Positions 8,609 through 18,251 of a stretch of 64,000 bases of DNA are shown here, piece after piece. Both the position numbers and the translations under genes were made by a program. Every line of letters starts with the position of its first letter. The stretch's first letter is position 1. Source of the DNA: Paenirhodobacter hankyongi (GTDB lineage: Bacteria; Pseudomonadota; Alphaproteobacteria; Rhodobacterales; Rhodobacteraceae); assembly GCF_003664585.1 (NCBI RefSeq), contig NZ_RCHI01000007.1, positions 62,001 to 126,000 of the forward strand. The letters run 5' to 3'. The notes beneath the pieces were generated by a model. The model ran no database searches. It saw only the letters and a program-made list of their open reading frames with translations, and was not told where the DNA came from.

Positions 8609-10219
8609 ATGACCAACCTGCGCGACGCTGCGATGAACTCCAAAGCCTGGCCTTTCGAGGAAGCGCGCCGGGTGCTCAAACGTTACGAGAAGGCGCCGCC
8701 GGAAAAAGGCTACGTGCTGTTCGAGACCGGCTATGGCCCCTCGGGCCTGCCGCATATCGGCACGTTTGGCGAGGTCGCGCGCACCACGATGATCCGCCGC
8801 GCCTTCGAGATCATCTCGGACATCCCGACGAAGCTCTTGTGTTTCTCGGACGACATGGACGGCATGCGCAAGGTGCCCGAGAACGTGCCGAACCAGGACC
8901 TGCTGAAGGCGAACATCCAGAAGCCGCTGACCGCGGTGCCCGACCCGTTCGGCGAGTTCGACAGCTTCGGCAACCACAACAACGCCATGCTGCGCCGCTT
9001 CCTCGACACCTTCGGGTTCGAATACGAATTCGCCTCGGCCACGCAGTATTACAAGGCCGGCAAGTTCGACGACATGCTGCTGCGCTGCGCCGAGAAATAC
9101 GATGACATCATGGCGATCATGCTGAAGTCGCTGCGCGAGGAACGCGCCTCGACCTATTCGTGCTTCCTGCCGATCCACCCGGAAACCGGTCGCGTGCTCT
9201 ACGTGCCGATGAAGAACGTCGATGCCAAGGCCGGCACCGTGACCTTCGACGACGAGACCGGGCGGGAATGGACGCTGCCGGTGACCGGCGGTCACGTCAA
9301 GCTGCAGTGGAAGCCCGATTTCGGCATGCGCTGGGCTGCGCTCGGCGTCGATTTCGAGATGTACGGCAAGGACCACGCCACCAACACGCCGATCTATGAC
9401 GGGATCTGCAAGGTGCTGGGCGGCCGCGCGCCCGAGCATTTCACCTATGAGCTGTTCCTTGATGCGAATGGCGAGAAGATCTCGAAGTCGAAGGGCAACG
9501 GGCTGACGATCGACGAATGGCTGACCTATGCCTCGACCGAAAGCCTGAGCTATTTCATGTACCAGAAGCCGAAGACCGCGAAGCGGCTGTGGTGGGACGT
9601 GATCCCGAAGGCGGTGGACGAGTATCACCAGCAGCTGCGCGCCTTCCCCGAGCAGCCGGTCGAGAAGCAGATCGACAACCCGGTGTGGCACATCCATGGT
9701 GGCAAGCCGCCGGTGTCGACGCTGGACGTGCCCTTCGCCATGCTGCTCAACCTGGCTTCGGTCTCGGGCGCGCATGACAAGGAAACGCTGTGGGGCTTCA
9801 TCCGCCGCTACGCCCCCGAGGCGACGCCGGAAAGCCACCCCGACCTCGACGCGGCGGCGGGCTTTGCGGTGCGCTACTTCCAGGACTTCGTCGCGCCGAC
9901 GCGGGCCTTCCGCCTGCCCACCGACAAGGAGCGCGCGGCGATGGAGGACCTCATCGGCCGGCTGAAGGCGCTGCCGGCGCAGGAGCTGCACGAGATCTTC
10001 CCGGACGAGGATCCGGCCGAGGGGCTGCAGACCATCGTCTTCGCCGTCGGCAAGGAGCATGACTTCGAGCCGCTGCGCGACTGGTTCACCGCGCTTTACG
10101 AGGTGCTTCTGGGCCAGAGCCAGGGGCCGCGTTTCGGCGGGTTCATCGCGCTCTACGGCGTGACGGAAACCATCGCGCGGATGGAAACCGCGCTCGCGGG
10201 CGGGCTCGCCAACGCCTGA
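8609..10219 (+). CDS. lysK: Class I lysyl-tRNA synthetase
   Basis: 536 aa. Charges tRNA-Lys with lysine using the Rossmann-type class I catalytic domain found in archaea and alphaproteobacteria instead of the class II LysS. The HIGH signature appears as PHIGTFGE and the KMSKS signature as ISKSKGNG. Further class I LysRS landmarks are [15 protein letters not shown] and the long helical C-terminal anticodon-binding part. The start is placed at 8609 because the GAAGAGG ribosome site lies six bases before it; ATG 8603 is too close. No second LysRS is in the window. Confidence 0.95.
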   Translation: MTNLRDAAMNSKAWPFEEARRVLKRYEKAPPEKGYVLFETGYGPSGLPHIGTFGEVARTTMIRRAFEIISDIPTKLLCFSDDMDGMRKVPENVPNQDLLKANIQKPLTAVPDPFGEFDSFGNHNNAMLRRFLDTFGFEYEFASATQYYKAGKFDDMLLRCAEKYDDIMAIMLKSLREERASTYSCFLPIHPETGRVLYVPMKNVDAKAGTVTFDDETGREWTLPVTGGHVKLQWKPDFGMRWAALGVDFEMYGKDHATNTPIYDGICKVLGGRAPEHFTYELFLDANGEKISKSKGNGLTIDEWLTYASTESLSYFMYQKPKTAKRLWWDVIPKAVDEYHQQLRAFPEQPVEKQIDNPVWHIHGGKPPVSTLDVPFAMLLNLASVSGAHDKETLWGFIRRYAPEATPESHPDLDAAAGFAVRYFQDFVAPTRAFRLPTDKERAAMEDLIGRLKALPAQELHEIFPDEDPAEGLQTIVFAVGKEHDFEPLRDWFTALYEVLLGQSQGPRFGGFIALYGVTETIARMETALAGGLANA

Positions 10220-10235
10220 TCCGGGGCGGGGGACG

Positions 10236-10254
10236 GACCGGCCGCGGGCCGGTC
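10236..10254. other. GC-rich hairpin between convergent lysK and CHAD genes
   Basis: GACCGGCC and GGCCGGTC are perfect 8-bp arms around a 3-bp loop in the 33-bp convergent gap. There is no T-tract. It could still help define the 3' ends of both transcripts. Confidence 0.35.
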
Positions 10255-11167
10255 AGTCCTCCGCTTCCTCGACCTCGGGCAGGGCCGGATCGCAGGCGTG
10301 ATCCTCCTGCCGCCAGAGCGCATACCATGCCCCCCAGCGGGCGACGAGTGCCTCGGGCGCCTCGGCAAACAGTCGTTCTCCCAGAAAGAAGCTGAGCGTT
10401 TCCAGCCGCTTCTTCTCGTCCTCGATGCGGGTAGAGAGCGCCACCGCGGCCTCGGGCGAGAGGTGGTCGGGCATCGCGCGGGCCAGAACCGCAAGGTCGT
10501 GATGCTGGCCGAGCGCCTCGCCCAGCCGGTCGGCGATGTCGGCATGTGCGCTCATCATCTCGGGCCAGATCGGCAGCAGCAGCCGCGCCTGATACCAGTG
10601 ATGCTTCACCCGCGACCGCCAGGCATGGAAATGCTCGTCATCGCCGTCGCGCGCGGCGCGCGCCATGCGCTTGCGCGCGTCGTGGAAGGTGGTGGCAAGG
10701 CCCGGGGCCAGCGCCTCCCAGCCCTTCTTCTCGAATTCCCAATGCGCGGCGCGGTCATGCACCTCGGCGATGCGCTCGCCAAAGGCGGCAAGGGCCGCCG
10801 TCGGGGGCGCGGCGGGCGGCTCGGGCGCGACCGAGGCCAGCATCTGCCGTGCGGCAAGCCCGGCGGCATCCTCGGCCGCGCCAAGGCGCAGCAGCGAGAT
10901 CCGCATCACCTCGGCGTCGCGCAGCTCGGAAATTCCGGCGGCGGCGTCGCGCAGCACGGCATTCTCGCGGTGAAACCCCGGAAACACCGGCGCGACAAGG
11001 CGCAGCAGCCCGCGGGTCTTCTTGATGTGCTTGCGCAGCCCGTGCAGCAGCGAGCCTTCGCCGGGGGCGGCGGAGAGCCGGTCGAGCGCCGCGCGCAACT
11101 CATCGCGGGCGATATGGCGCACCGTCTTCGTGATGCGCGGGTCTTTCGGGTCGAACTGGAACGGCAT
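10253..11167 (-). CDS. CHAD domain protein
   Basis: A 304-aa protein with conserved His/Arg/Lys-rich helices: LRKHIKKTRGLLRLV, FHDARKRMARAARD and FHAWRSRVKHHWYQARLL. This is the CHAD pattern, a polyphosphate-binding helical domain, here without the CYTH phosphatase domain often fused to it. Known CHAD proteins localise to polyphosphate or associated granules. A strong AAGGAGG ribosome site fixes the ATG at 11167. A PhaR-like palindrome lies about 60 bp upstream in the divergent spacer, which would fit control together with storage-granule genes. Confidence 0.88.
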   Translation of the reverse strand: MPFQFDPKDPRITKTVRHIARDELRAALDRLSAAPGEGSLLHGLRKHIKKTRGLLRLVAPVFPGFHRENAVLRDAAAGISELRDAEVMRISLLRLGAAEDAAGLAARQMLASVAPEPPAAPPTAALAAFGERIAEVHDRAAHWEFEKKGWEALAPGLATTFHDARKRMARAARDGDDEHFHAWRSRVKHHWYQARLLLPIWPEMMSAHADIADRLGEALGQHHDLAVLARAMPDHLSPEAAVALSTRIEDEKKRLETLSFFLGERLFAEAPEALVARWGAWYALWRQEDHACDPALPEVEEAED

Positions 11168-11213
11168 GCGGGCCTCCTTGCAGCGACACCGGCCTAGCAT
11201 GCGGCCATGGCCG

Positions 11214-11252
11214 TTCCGTGACAAGATGCTGCGTTGCAGCGACGTCACGGAA
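11214..11252. promoter_or_regulatory. Nested palindromes in CHAD / beta-helix divergent spacer
   Basis: TTCCGTGAC (11214-11222) and GTCACGGAA (11244-11252) form perfect 9-bp outer arms. Between them, centred one base away from the outer symmetry axis, lies GCTGCGTTGCAGC (11228-11240), which contains CTGC-N3-GCAG, the site reported for PhaR in Paracoccus and Rhodobacter (recalled). The element sits in the only promoter region of two divergent genes. A regulator site is a strong inference; PhaR identity is tentative. Confidence 0.5.
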
Positions 11253-11368
11253 AGGGGCAGCGCACGCTGCTCTCGGCCTTCGTCAACCGTTTCGGCCTAG
11301 CTCTGGTCGCGCCCGGTGGTGGGCCGGTGCAGCCCCGGCGGGCGGGCCGGAACAAGGAGGATCCGCAG

Positions 11369-13657
11369 ATGAACATGGCGATTACCGACGGGCTGGCGCT
11401 GATGCCGCCGGCCTTCGCGGAGGGGCTCGACGCGTGGTCGAGCGAGAATGGCACCGCGGGCTCGGCAAGCTACGACGGCGCGGTGAACGCGGCGCTGGTG
11501 CCGGCGGATGCGGATTTCGGCACCTGCCTCGAGCTGAGCAAGCTGCTGTCGGTGCAGAAGCTGCGCGCGATGGTGCACACCCCGATCGTGCCGGGCTGCT
11601 ATCTGCGGATCCGCGCGCGGGTGAAGGCGGTCGCGGGCAACCTGCCCTCGGTGCGGATCGCGGGTTATGCGATGAGCGGGTCCGGCCATGTCGCGGGGCT
11701 GATCGAGACCGGTCCCGAGGTGGCGCTGCCGACCTATGGCACGGTCGTCACCGTCGAGGCGATCGTCGGCACCGGATCGCGCGGCGGGGTCGACATGCCC
11801 TGGGGGCTGGCGCCCGCCTATGGCCATTTCGGGCTCGACCTGACCGGGCTCAACGGCGGCGTGGTGCGGATCGAGGATCTGGTGATCGAGGACATCACCG
11901 AGGCCTTCCTGCGCGACATGATGGACTGGGTCGACGTACGCGACTATGGCGCCGCGGGCGACGGGGTGACGAATGACAAGGCGGCCTTCGAGGCGGCCGA
12001 CGCCGCCGCGGCGGGGCGTTCGATCCTGGTGCCGGAGGGGACCTATTTCATCGGCGGCTCGGTCACCCTCACCGCGCCGATCCGCTTCGTCGGCACCGTC
12101 GTCACGCCGACCGAGGCGCGCTTTGCCCTGCGCGGCAGCTTCGACTTCCCGACCTATGCCGCGGCCTTCGGCGACGAGATGACGGGGTTCAAGAAGGCGC
12201 TGCAGGCGCTTTTCGGCTATACCGACCACAATGCGCTCGACCTGTGCGGGCGGCGGATCGAGGTGACGGAACCCATCGACGTCAAGGCGCTGTCGCCCGA
12301 CATCAGCTCGTTCTCGAACCGGCGGGTGCTGCGCAACGGCCAGTTCAACGTCGTCGTGGGGCCGGCCTGGGACGACACCACCGTTACCTCGCAGGCGACC
12401 TATTCGACCGCGACGCCGCTGACGCTGACCAATGTCGGCAATATCGCCAATATCCCGGTCGGCGCGCGGGTCAGCGGCGCGGGCGTGGGCCGCGAGGTCT
12501 ATGTGCGCGCGGTGAATGTCGCGGCGGGCTCGCTGACCCTGTCGCAGCCCTTCTTCGGCGGCTCGGGAACGCACAGCTACACCTTCACCCGCTACAAGTA
12601 TGTCCTTGATTTCTCAGGGCTTGCGAAACTCGACCGGTTCAACATCGACGACATCGAGTTCCTGTGCAACGGCAAGGCAAGCTGCATCCTGCTGGCCCCC
12701 TCGGGCGAGATGTTCCAGATCCGCGACAGCTATGTGGTCAAGCCGAAGGATCGCGCCATCACCTCGATCGGGCATGGCTGTCAGGACCTGCTGGTCGACC
12801 GCTGCCAGTTCCTGTCGAACGAGGGGGCGATGGCGGCGACCGAGCGCAGCTCGATCGCGCTCAACGTCAATGCCAATGACAGCAAGATCCGCGAGAGCCG
12901 CTTCGTGCGCTTCCGCCACACCATGGTCCTGAACGGCTCGGGCCATCTGATCGTCGGCAACCACTGGTTCCAGGGCGACGACCTCGATGCCGCGCCGCGC
13001 CTGCCGGGGCTGATCTTCTGCCAGCCGAACGTGCAATCGGCAGTGACCGGCAATTACATCGACAATTCGACGATCGAATGGACGAACGAATATTCGGCCA
13101 ACCCCGATTTCGGCGCCGAATATTCCTTCGGTGGGCTGACCGTCAGCGGCAACACCTTCGTCAGTATCGATGCCGCCCCCTGGTTCACCTGGTTCTCGGT
13201 CAAGCCCTATGGCAGCGGCCATTTCATCCAGGGGCTGAGCGTCGCGAACAACGTGTTCAAGGCGATCGACGGGGTGGTGACGCGGATCGACGGCGTCGAC
13301 ACCACCTTCGCCGCGCTCGACAACAGCCGGATGCGCAATGTCGTCTTCGAGGCGAACACCTTCAACGGCGTCACCCAGATGACGGTGAACCCGGTCAGCG
13401 TGCAGGTCGATCAGGCCAGCGCGCAGGCGGTCTGGACGGTGGCGGCGGGGGCCTATCTGCCCTTTGGGGGCTGGGCGCGCAACGTCGGCGCGCTCGTCGC
13501 CGAGGGGCCGATCACCAATGCCGCGGGCGGGCGGATCAACGGCATGCCCTATGTCACGGTCGAGCAGGGGGCGACCAAGCAGCTGGTCACCCTGACCTGG
13601 CAGGAGGCGGTGAAGGGGCGGGTGCACATCCGGCTGCGGATGGACAACCCGAACTGA
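11369..13657 (+). CDS. Right-handed beta-helix (pectate lyase/GH28-like) protein
   Basis: 762 aa with no signal peptide or membrane segment. Residues 1-190 form a Gly/Ala-rich beta domain; at about 190 the sequence VDVRDYGAAGDGVTNDKAAF is the classic entry to a Pectate_lyase_3/tail-spike beta-helix, followed by coils such as IRDSYVVKPKDRAI, VDRCQFLSN and VSGNTFVSID. A beta-sandwich-like C-terminus ends at HIRLRMDNPN. The family includes phage tail spikes, polysaccharide lyases and, as I recall, the GhsB head-spike protein of the Rhodobacter gene transfer agent. The missing signal peptide favours a spike or a non-classical secretion route. AAGGAGG precedes the ATG. Confidence 0.8.
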   Translation: MNMAITDGLALMPPAFAEGLDAWSSENGTAGSASYDGAVNAALVPADADFGTCLELSKLLSVQKLRAMVHTPIVPGCYLRIRARVKAVAGNLPSVRIAGYAMSGSGHVAGLIETGPEVALPTYGTVVTVEAIVGTGSRGGVDMPWGLAPAYGHFGLDLTGLNGGVVRIEDLVIEDITEAFLRDMMDWVDVRDYGAAGDGVTNDKAAFEAADAAAAGRSILVPEGTYFIGGSVTLTAPIRFVGTVVTPTEARFALRGSFDFPTYAAAFGDEMTGFKKALQALFGYTDHNALDLCGRRIEVTEPIDVKALSPDISSFSNRRVLRNGQFNVVVGPAWDDTTVTSQATYSTATPLTLTNVGNIANIPVGARVSGAGVGREVYVRAVNVAAGSLTLSQPFFGGSGTHSYTFTRYKYVLDFSGLAKLDRFNIDDIEFLCNGKASCILLAPSGEMFQIRDSYVVKPKDRAITSIGHGCQDLLVDRCQFLSNEGAMAATERSSIALNVNANDSKIRESRFVRFRHTMVLNGSGHLIVGNHWFQGDDLDAAPRLPGLIFCQPNVQSAVTGNYIDNSTIEWTNEYSANPDFGAEYSFGGLTVSGNTFVSIDAAPWFTWFSVKPYGSGHFIQGLSVANNVFKAIDGVVTRIDGVDTTFAALDNSRMRNVVFEANTFNGVTQMTVNPVSVQVDQASAQAVWTVAAGAYLPFGGWARNVGALVAEGPITNAAGGRINGMPYVTVEQGATKQLVTLTWQEAVKGRVHIRLRMDNPN

Positions 13658-13678
13658 GGCGCCCCTTCAGGGGGGATG

Positions 13679-13702
13679 CGGGCGCCTTCGGGCGCCCGTT
13701 TT
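13679..13702 (+). terminator. Intrinsic terminator after beta-helix gene
   Basis: CGGGCGCC and GGCGCCCG form an 8-bp stem with a stable TTCG loop, followed by TTTT (13699-13702). It lies 21 bp after the stop of the beta-helix gene and touches the 3' end of the convergent HugZ-like gene. Confidence 0.8.
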
Positions 13703-14205
13703 CAGGCGAGGTCCTCGGCCGTCAGCCGGAAGGCGCGGCCGAAGCCGCCGTTCAGCGCACCGCCGATCAGGCGGAACTCGACGAAGAAGAAATCGCCGAG
13801 GTCGATGTAGATCTTCGCTTTCGGATGATCGGCCAGCCAGCGCGCCCGTGCCTCCGCCCGGCGCGGATCGCCGGCGGCGAGCGGCAGCGCCTCGGCCTGC
13901 AGGCTCAGCCGCGGATGGGTGAGCGGATCGCCCTTCGCCCCGGGCTCGCCCACCAGCACCGAGACCCGCGGATCGGCGCGCAGCGCCCGGGCATGGGCCG
14001 ACAGCCCCGAGACGAGCGTCCACAGCCCGCCCTCGGGGCCCGATCCGAGCGCGATGCGGGTCACTGCCGGAAAGCCCGTTTCCGGGTCGATCACCCCGAG
14101 TGCGCCGAAGCGCGCGCCCGAGATCAGGCCGCGGGCGAGGGCGCGGGCCTCGTCATCGGTCGGGCGGATCGGGTCTGCGGGCGGAGCGGCGGGCATATCG
14201 GTCAT
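13702..14205 (-). CDS. HugZ-like pyridoxamine-5'-phosphate oxidase-fold protein
   Basis: A 167-aa split-barrel flavin/haem-binding-type protein. Typical elements are ARGLISGARFGALGVIDPETGFPAVTR, the strand GGLWTLVSGLSAHARAL, the VLVGEPG turn and HPRLSLQAEA. HugZ-family members bind or degrade haem, while others are uncharacterised flavin reductases; the ligand cannot be assigned here and no C-terminal HugZ extension is present. The gene is divergent from the SulP transporter gene by 66 bp. Start ATG 14205 has only a weak purine-rich ribosome site. Confidence 0.8.
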   Translation of the reverse strand: MTDMPAAPPADPIRPTDDEARALARGLISGARFGALGVIDPETGFPAVTRIALGSGPEGGLWTLVSGLSAHARALRADPRVSVLVGEPGAKGDPLTHPRLSLQAEALPLAAGDPRRAEARARWLADHPKAKIYIDLGDFFFVEFRLIGGALNGGFGRAFRLTAEDLA

Positions 14206-14271
14206 CTGGCTTTCTCTTGACAATCGGTGGTGGCGGACGTCTGCTCGCGCCACATCAAGCGGTATGAAACG

Positions 14272-15921
14272 ATGACAACCAACGCAAGCCTTACGGCGCG
14301 AGCGGGGGGTGACCCCCTGATTCCAATGTCCATCACGGCGCTGCGCGAGGGCTATGGCCCGGCGGCACTGCGCGCCGATGCGGTGGCCGGGCTGACGGTG
14401 GCGATTGTCGCGCTGCCGCTCTCCATGGCGATCGCCATCGCCTCGGGCGTCGGGCCCGAGCGCGGCCTGTTCACCGCCATCGTCGGTGGCTTCCTCGTGT
14501 CGCTCTTCGGCGGCTCGCGCTTCCAGATCGGCGGGCCGGCCGGCGCCTTCATCGTGCTGGTCAATGCCTGCGTGATGCAAACGGGCGTCGAGGGGCTGAT
14601 GCTGGCCACGTTCCTGTCGGGGATCATGCTGACCGTGCTGGGGCTGCTGCGGCTTGGCTCGACCATCCGCTTCATGCCCTATCCGGTGACGGTGGGCTTC
14701 ACCTCGGGCATTGGCGTCATCATCTTCGCCAGCCAGATCAAGGACATGATCGGTCTGCGCCTGAGCGGTGCCGAACCCGGCCCGATCGTGCCGAAGGTCG
14801 AGGCGCTGTGGGCCGCGCGCGCGACACTCAGCCCCGCGGCGGTCGGCGTGGCGCTGGCGACGGTGGGCGTGATCCTGGCGATCCAGCGCTTCCGTCCGCG
14901 CTGGCCGAGCCTGCTTCTGGGCATCGCGCTGGTCACCGCCGCCTCGGCGCTCCTCGGGCTGCCGGTCGAGACCATCGCCTCGAAATTCGGCGGTCTGCCG
15001 CGGCTTCTGCCGGCGCCACACCTGCCGCCGCTCAGCGCCGAGGCGGTGAGCGCGGCACTGCCCTGGGCGGCCTCCTTCACCCTTCTGGGCGCCATCGAGT
15101 CGCTGCTGTCGGCGATGGTGGCCGACGGCATGTCGGGCACGCTGCACCGCTCGAACATGGAGCTGGTGGCGCAGGGCATCGCCAACATGGGCGCGGCGAT
15201 CTTCGGCGGTTTCTGCGTCACCGGCACGATCGCGCGCACCGCGACCAACGTGCGCTCGGGCGGGCGCACGCCGATGGCCGGCATGCTGCATGCGCTTTTC
15301 GTGCTGGCCTTCATGCTGATCGCGGCGCCGCTTGCGGGCTATATCCCGCTCGCGGCCCTTGCCGGGCTGCTGGGCATCGTCGCCTGGAACATGATCGAGC
15401 GGCACGAGTTCGCCGCGCTGACCCGGGTGTCGAAGGGCGATGCGCTGGTGCTTTGGGTGACCTTCCTCGTCGTCGTTTTCCGCGACCTTGCCGAGGGGAT
15501 CGTGCTCGGCTTCGCGCTTGGCGGGCTGGTCTTCATCCGCCGCATGTCCGAGATGACCGGCCTGCGCGAGGGCGAGCCGGTGGTGCGCGACGCCGACACC
15601 CAGAGTGCCGACCTCGTCACCTATCACCTGCACGGGGCGGTGTTCTTCGGTTCGGTCGCGCGGCTTGGCACGGTGCTCGACCGCATCGCGCAGCGGCCGC
15701 GGGCGGTGCTGCTCGATGTTTCCGAGGTGACCTTCGTCGATTCGACCGGCGCGCGGATGATCCTGCAACTCGCGCAGAAGCTTTCCTCGCGCGGCGGGGC
15801 GCTGGTGATCGTCGGCGCGCGGCCTGCGGTCGAAACTGCGCTGAAGGCACAGGGGCTGACCGAGCCTGCGCTGCGCTATGCCGCCGATGCCGGGGCGGCG
15901 GGGGCGCTTCTTGCCCCCTGA
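14272..15921 (+). CDS. SulP-family anion transporter with STAS domain
   Basis: 549 aa. Residues 20-430 hold the multi-pass SulP core, with the family signature GGPAGAFIVLVNACV and later segments such as FGGFCVTGTIARTATNVRSGG. A cytoplasmic STAS domain follows at about 450-549 (AVLLDVSEVTFVDSTGARMI), with the conserved DSTG phospho-loop. SulP proteins carry sulfate, bicarbonate, dicarboxylates or other anions; the substrate is not evident. The final hairpin plus T-rich run downstream suggests a monocistronic transcript. Confidence 0.9.
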   Translation: MTTNASLTARAGGDPLIPMSITALREGYGPAALRADAVAGLTVAIVALPLSMAIAIASGVGPERGLFTAIVGGFLVSLFGGSRFQIGGPAGAFIVLVNACVMQTGVEGLMLATFLSGIMLTVLGLLRLGSTIRFMPYPVTVGFTSGIGVIIFASQIKDMIGLRLSGAEPGPIVPKVEALWAARATLSPAAVGVALATVGVILAIQRFRPRWPSLLLGIALVTAASALLGLPVETIASKFGGLPRLLPAPHLPPLSAEAVSAALPWAASFTLLGAIESLLSAMVADGMSGTLHRSNMELVAQGIANMGAAIFGGFCVTGTIARTATNVRSGGRTPMAGMLHALFVLAFMLIAAPLAGYIPLAALAGLLGIVAWNMIERHEFAALTRVSKGDALVLWVTFLVVVFRDLAEGIVLGFALGGLVFIRRMSEMTGLREGEPVVRDADTQSADLVTYHLHGAVFFGSVARLGTVLDRIAQRPRAVLLDVSEVTFVDSTGARMILQLAQKLSSRGGALVIVGARPAVETALKAQGLTEPALRYAADAGAAGALLAP

Positions 15922-15949
15922 GTCGCGGCAGGCGAATCACCTTCGGAAC

Positions 15950-15986
15950 GGGCGTGGCAGGGGACTGCCGCGCCCGTTTGTTTTCT
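15950..15986 (+). terminator. Intrinsic terminator of the SulP gene
   Basis: GGGCGTGGCAG (15950-15960) and CTGCCGCGCCC (15965-15975) pair with one mismatch around a GGGA loop, followed by GTTTGTTTTCT. It lies 28 bp after the SulP stop codon and insulates the acs promoter region. Confidence 0.75.
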
Positions 15987-16004
15987 GCGCTGCGGCATGG
16001 CGAC

Positions 16005-16170
16005 GCTGCGTTGCGGCTTTTCAGACGTGACGTCAGATCGCGACTCCGTGAACAGACAAGCGGTTGAAACAAAATGTCTATTTCTGGTCACTTTTCGTCA
16101 CATTTACAAACTTACCGTATGCGCTGTGAAGTAATTTACAGAAAAATTCAATTATCATGAGGGCTTAACG
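16005..16170 (+). promoter_or_regulatory. acs upstream regulatory region
   Basis: The 356-bp gap before acs, the only gap over 300 bp, holds the SulP terminator and then this probable control region. GCTGCGTTGCGGC (16005-16017) is one base from the GCTGCGTTGCAGC palindrome found elsewhere in the window. TCACTTTT and TCACATTT form a direct repeat (16088-16105). AATTTACAG (16133-16141) recurs as its complement upstream of the ScfR-family gene. From about 16065 to 16170 the DNA is strikingly AT-rich for this genome. No clear -35/-10 pair could be chosen. Confidence 0.45.
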
Positions 16171-16277
16171 GAAAGGGGCGTTCTGGTTTACAGTGGTCGC
16201 GGGTAGAACGCCTGCGGCCTCGGCTGTGGGCAGAGGGTGCGGCCGCAGGGCCGCTCGATTTCCAGGGAGGATTGGCT

Positions 16278-18248
16278 ATGGCCGCTCAGGAACAGGCTGT
16301 CGTTGCGCCGGAGATGCGGGACATTCCGCCGGGCTTTGAGAACGCTCACGCGAACACGCAGAAATACCGCGAGATGTATCGCGAATCGGTCGAGAATCCC
16401 GATGCCTTCTGGGGCCGCGAGGGCAAACGCCTCGACTGGATGACCCCCTATACCAAGGTCAAGAACACCGATTTCACCTTCGGCAAGGTCTCGATCAAGT
16501 GGTTCGAGGATGGCGTTCTGAACGCCTCGGTGAACTGCATCGACCGCCACCTGAAGGATCGCGCGCTGCAGACCGCGATCATCTTCGAGCCCGATGATCC
16601 GAACGAACCTGCCGAGCACATCACCTACAAGGAGCTGTCCGAGAAGGTGAACCGGATGGCGAACGTGCTGCTCAGCCAGGGCATCATGCGCGGCGACCGC
16701 GTCGTCATCTACCTGCCGATGATCCCGGAAGCGGCCTATGCGATGCTCGCCTGTGCCCGCATCGGCGCGATCCATTCGATCGTCTTCGCCGGCTTCTCGC
16801 CCGACGCGCTCGCGAACCGCATCAACGACTGCGGTGCGAAGCTGGTCATCACCGCCGACAGCGCCCCGCGCGGCGGCCGCAAGACCCCGCTCAAGGCCAA
16901 TACCGACGCGGCGCTGCTGCACTGCTCGGACAAGGTGCGCTGCCTCGTCGTCAAGCGCACCGGCGACCAGATCTCCTGGGTGCAGGGCCGCGACGTCGAC
17001 CTTCTCTATCTGATGGATCACGTCTCGCCCGACTGCCCGCCGCGGCCGATGAACGCGGAAGATCCGCTCTTCATCCTCTACACCTCGGGCTCGACCGGCA
17101 AGCCGAAGGGCGTCGTGCACAGCACCGGCGGCTATCTCGTCTATGCCTCGATGACGCATCAGTACACCTTCGACTATCACGACGGCGACGTGTTCTGGTG
17201 CACCGCGGACGTGGGCTGGGTCACCGGCCACAGCTACATCGTCTATGGTCCGCTGGCGAATGGCGCGACCACGGTGATGTTCGAGGGCGTGCCGACCTAT
17301 CCCGACGCCGGCCGGTTCTGGGCGGTGTGCGAGAAGCACAAGGTCAACCAGTTCTACACCGCGCCGACGGCGATCCGCTCGCTGATGGGGCAGGGCACCG
17401 AATGGGTCGACAAGTACGACCTCAGCTCGATCAAGGTCCTGGGCTCGGTCGGCGAGCCGATCAACCCCGAGGCCTGGGTCTGGTATGACCAGCACATCGG
17501 CAAGGGCCGCTGCCCCATCGTCGACACCTTCTGGCAGACCGAGACCGGCGGCCACATGCTGACCCCGCTGCCGGGCGCGACGCCGACGAAGCCCGGCTCG
17601 GCCACCAACCCGTTCTTCGGGGTGAAGCCGGTGGTTCTGGATCCGCAGACCGCGGTGCGCATCGGCGAGACCGAATGCGAGGGCGTGCTGTGCATCTCGG
17701 ACAGCTGGCCGGGCCAGATGCGCACCCTCTGGGGCGATCACGAACGCTTCCAGGAGGCCTATTTCGCCCAGTATCGCGGCTATTACTTCACCGGCGACGG
17801 CTGCCGGCGCGACAAGGACGGCTATTACTGGATCACCGGCCGCGTCGATGACGTGATCAACGTCTCGGGGCACCGCATGGGCACGGCGGAAGTCGAGTCG
17901 GCGCTGGTGGCGCATCCGGCGGTGGCCGAGGCCGCGGTCGTGGGCTACCCGCACGAGCTCAAGGGCCAGGGCATCTACGCCTATGTCACCCTGATGAACG
18001 ATCAGGAGCCCTCGGACGCGCTGCGCAAGGAGCTCGAGAAGTGGGTCCGCACCGAGATCGGCCCGATCGCCAAGCCCGACCTGATCCAGTGGGCGCCCGG
18101 CCTGCCGAAGACCCGCTCGGGCAAGATCATGCGCCGCATCCTGCGCAAGATCGCCGAGAACGACTATGGCAGCCTTGGCGACATCTCGACGCTCGCGGAC
18201 CCCTCGGTGGTTCAGGAGCTGATCGACAACCGCATGAACCGGGGCTGA
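16278..18248 (+). CDS. acs: Acetyl-CoA synthetase (AMP-forming)
   Basis: A 656-aa cytoplasmic enzyme that activates acetate to acetyl-CoA with ATP, releasing AMP and pyrophosphate. Seen: P-loop-like motif [11 protein letters not shown], the aromatic substrate pocket in [22 protein letters not shown], the hinge [15 protein letters not shown] and the C-terminal catalytic Lys in [13 protein letters not shown], the residue known to be acetylated in this family. Full length. The start ATG follows GGGAGG by seven bases. adk follows after 3 bp, a pairing that makes sense because adenylate kinase removes the AMP. yjcH-actP lie downstream. Confidence 0.97.
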   Translation: MAAQEQAVVAPEMRDIPPGFENAHANTQKYREMYRESVENPDAFWGREGKRLDWMTPYTKVKNTDFTFGKVSIKWFEDGVLNASVNCIDRHLKDRALQTAIIFEPDDPNEPAEHITYKELSEKVNRMANVLLSQGIMRGDRVVIYLPMIPEAAYAMLACARIGAIHSIVFAGFSPDALANRINDCGAKLVITADSAPRGGRKTPLKANTDAALLHCSDKVRCLVVKRTGDQISWVQGRDVDLLYLMDHVSPDCPPRPMNAEDPLFILYTSGSTGKPKGVVHSTGGYLVYASMTHQYTFDYHDGDVFWCTADVGWVTGHSYIVYGPLANGATTVMFEGVPTYPDAGRFWAVCEKHKVNQFYTAPTAIRSLMGQGTEWVDKYDLSSIKVLGSVGEPINPEAWVWYDQHIGKGRCPIVDTFWQTETGGHMLTPLPGATPTKPGSATNPFFGVKPVVLDPQTAVRIGETECEGVLCISDSWPGQMRTLWGDHERFQEAYFAQYRGYYFTGDGCRRDKDGYYWITGRVDDVINVSGHRMGTAEVESALVAHPAVAEAAVVGYPHELKGQGIYAYVTLMNDQEPSDALRKELEKWVRTEIGPIAKPDLIQWAPGLPKTRSGKIMRRILRKIAENDYGSLGDISTLADPSVVQELIDNRMNRG

Positions 18249-18251
18249 GGC

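Noticed and set aside
15922-16277. A small protein gene or tRNA in the 356-bp gap before acs
   Set aside because: No frame with a ribosome site and no cloverleaf; the gap is explained by a terminator and regulatory DNA.
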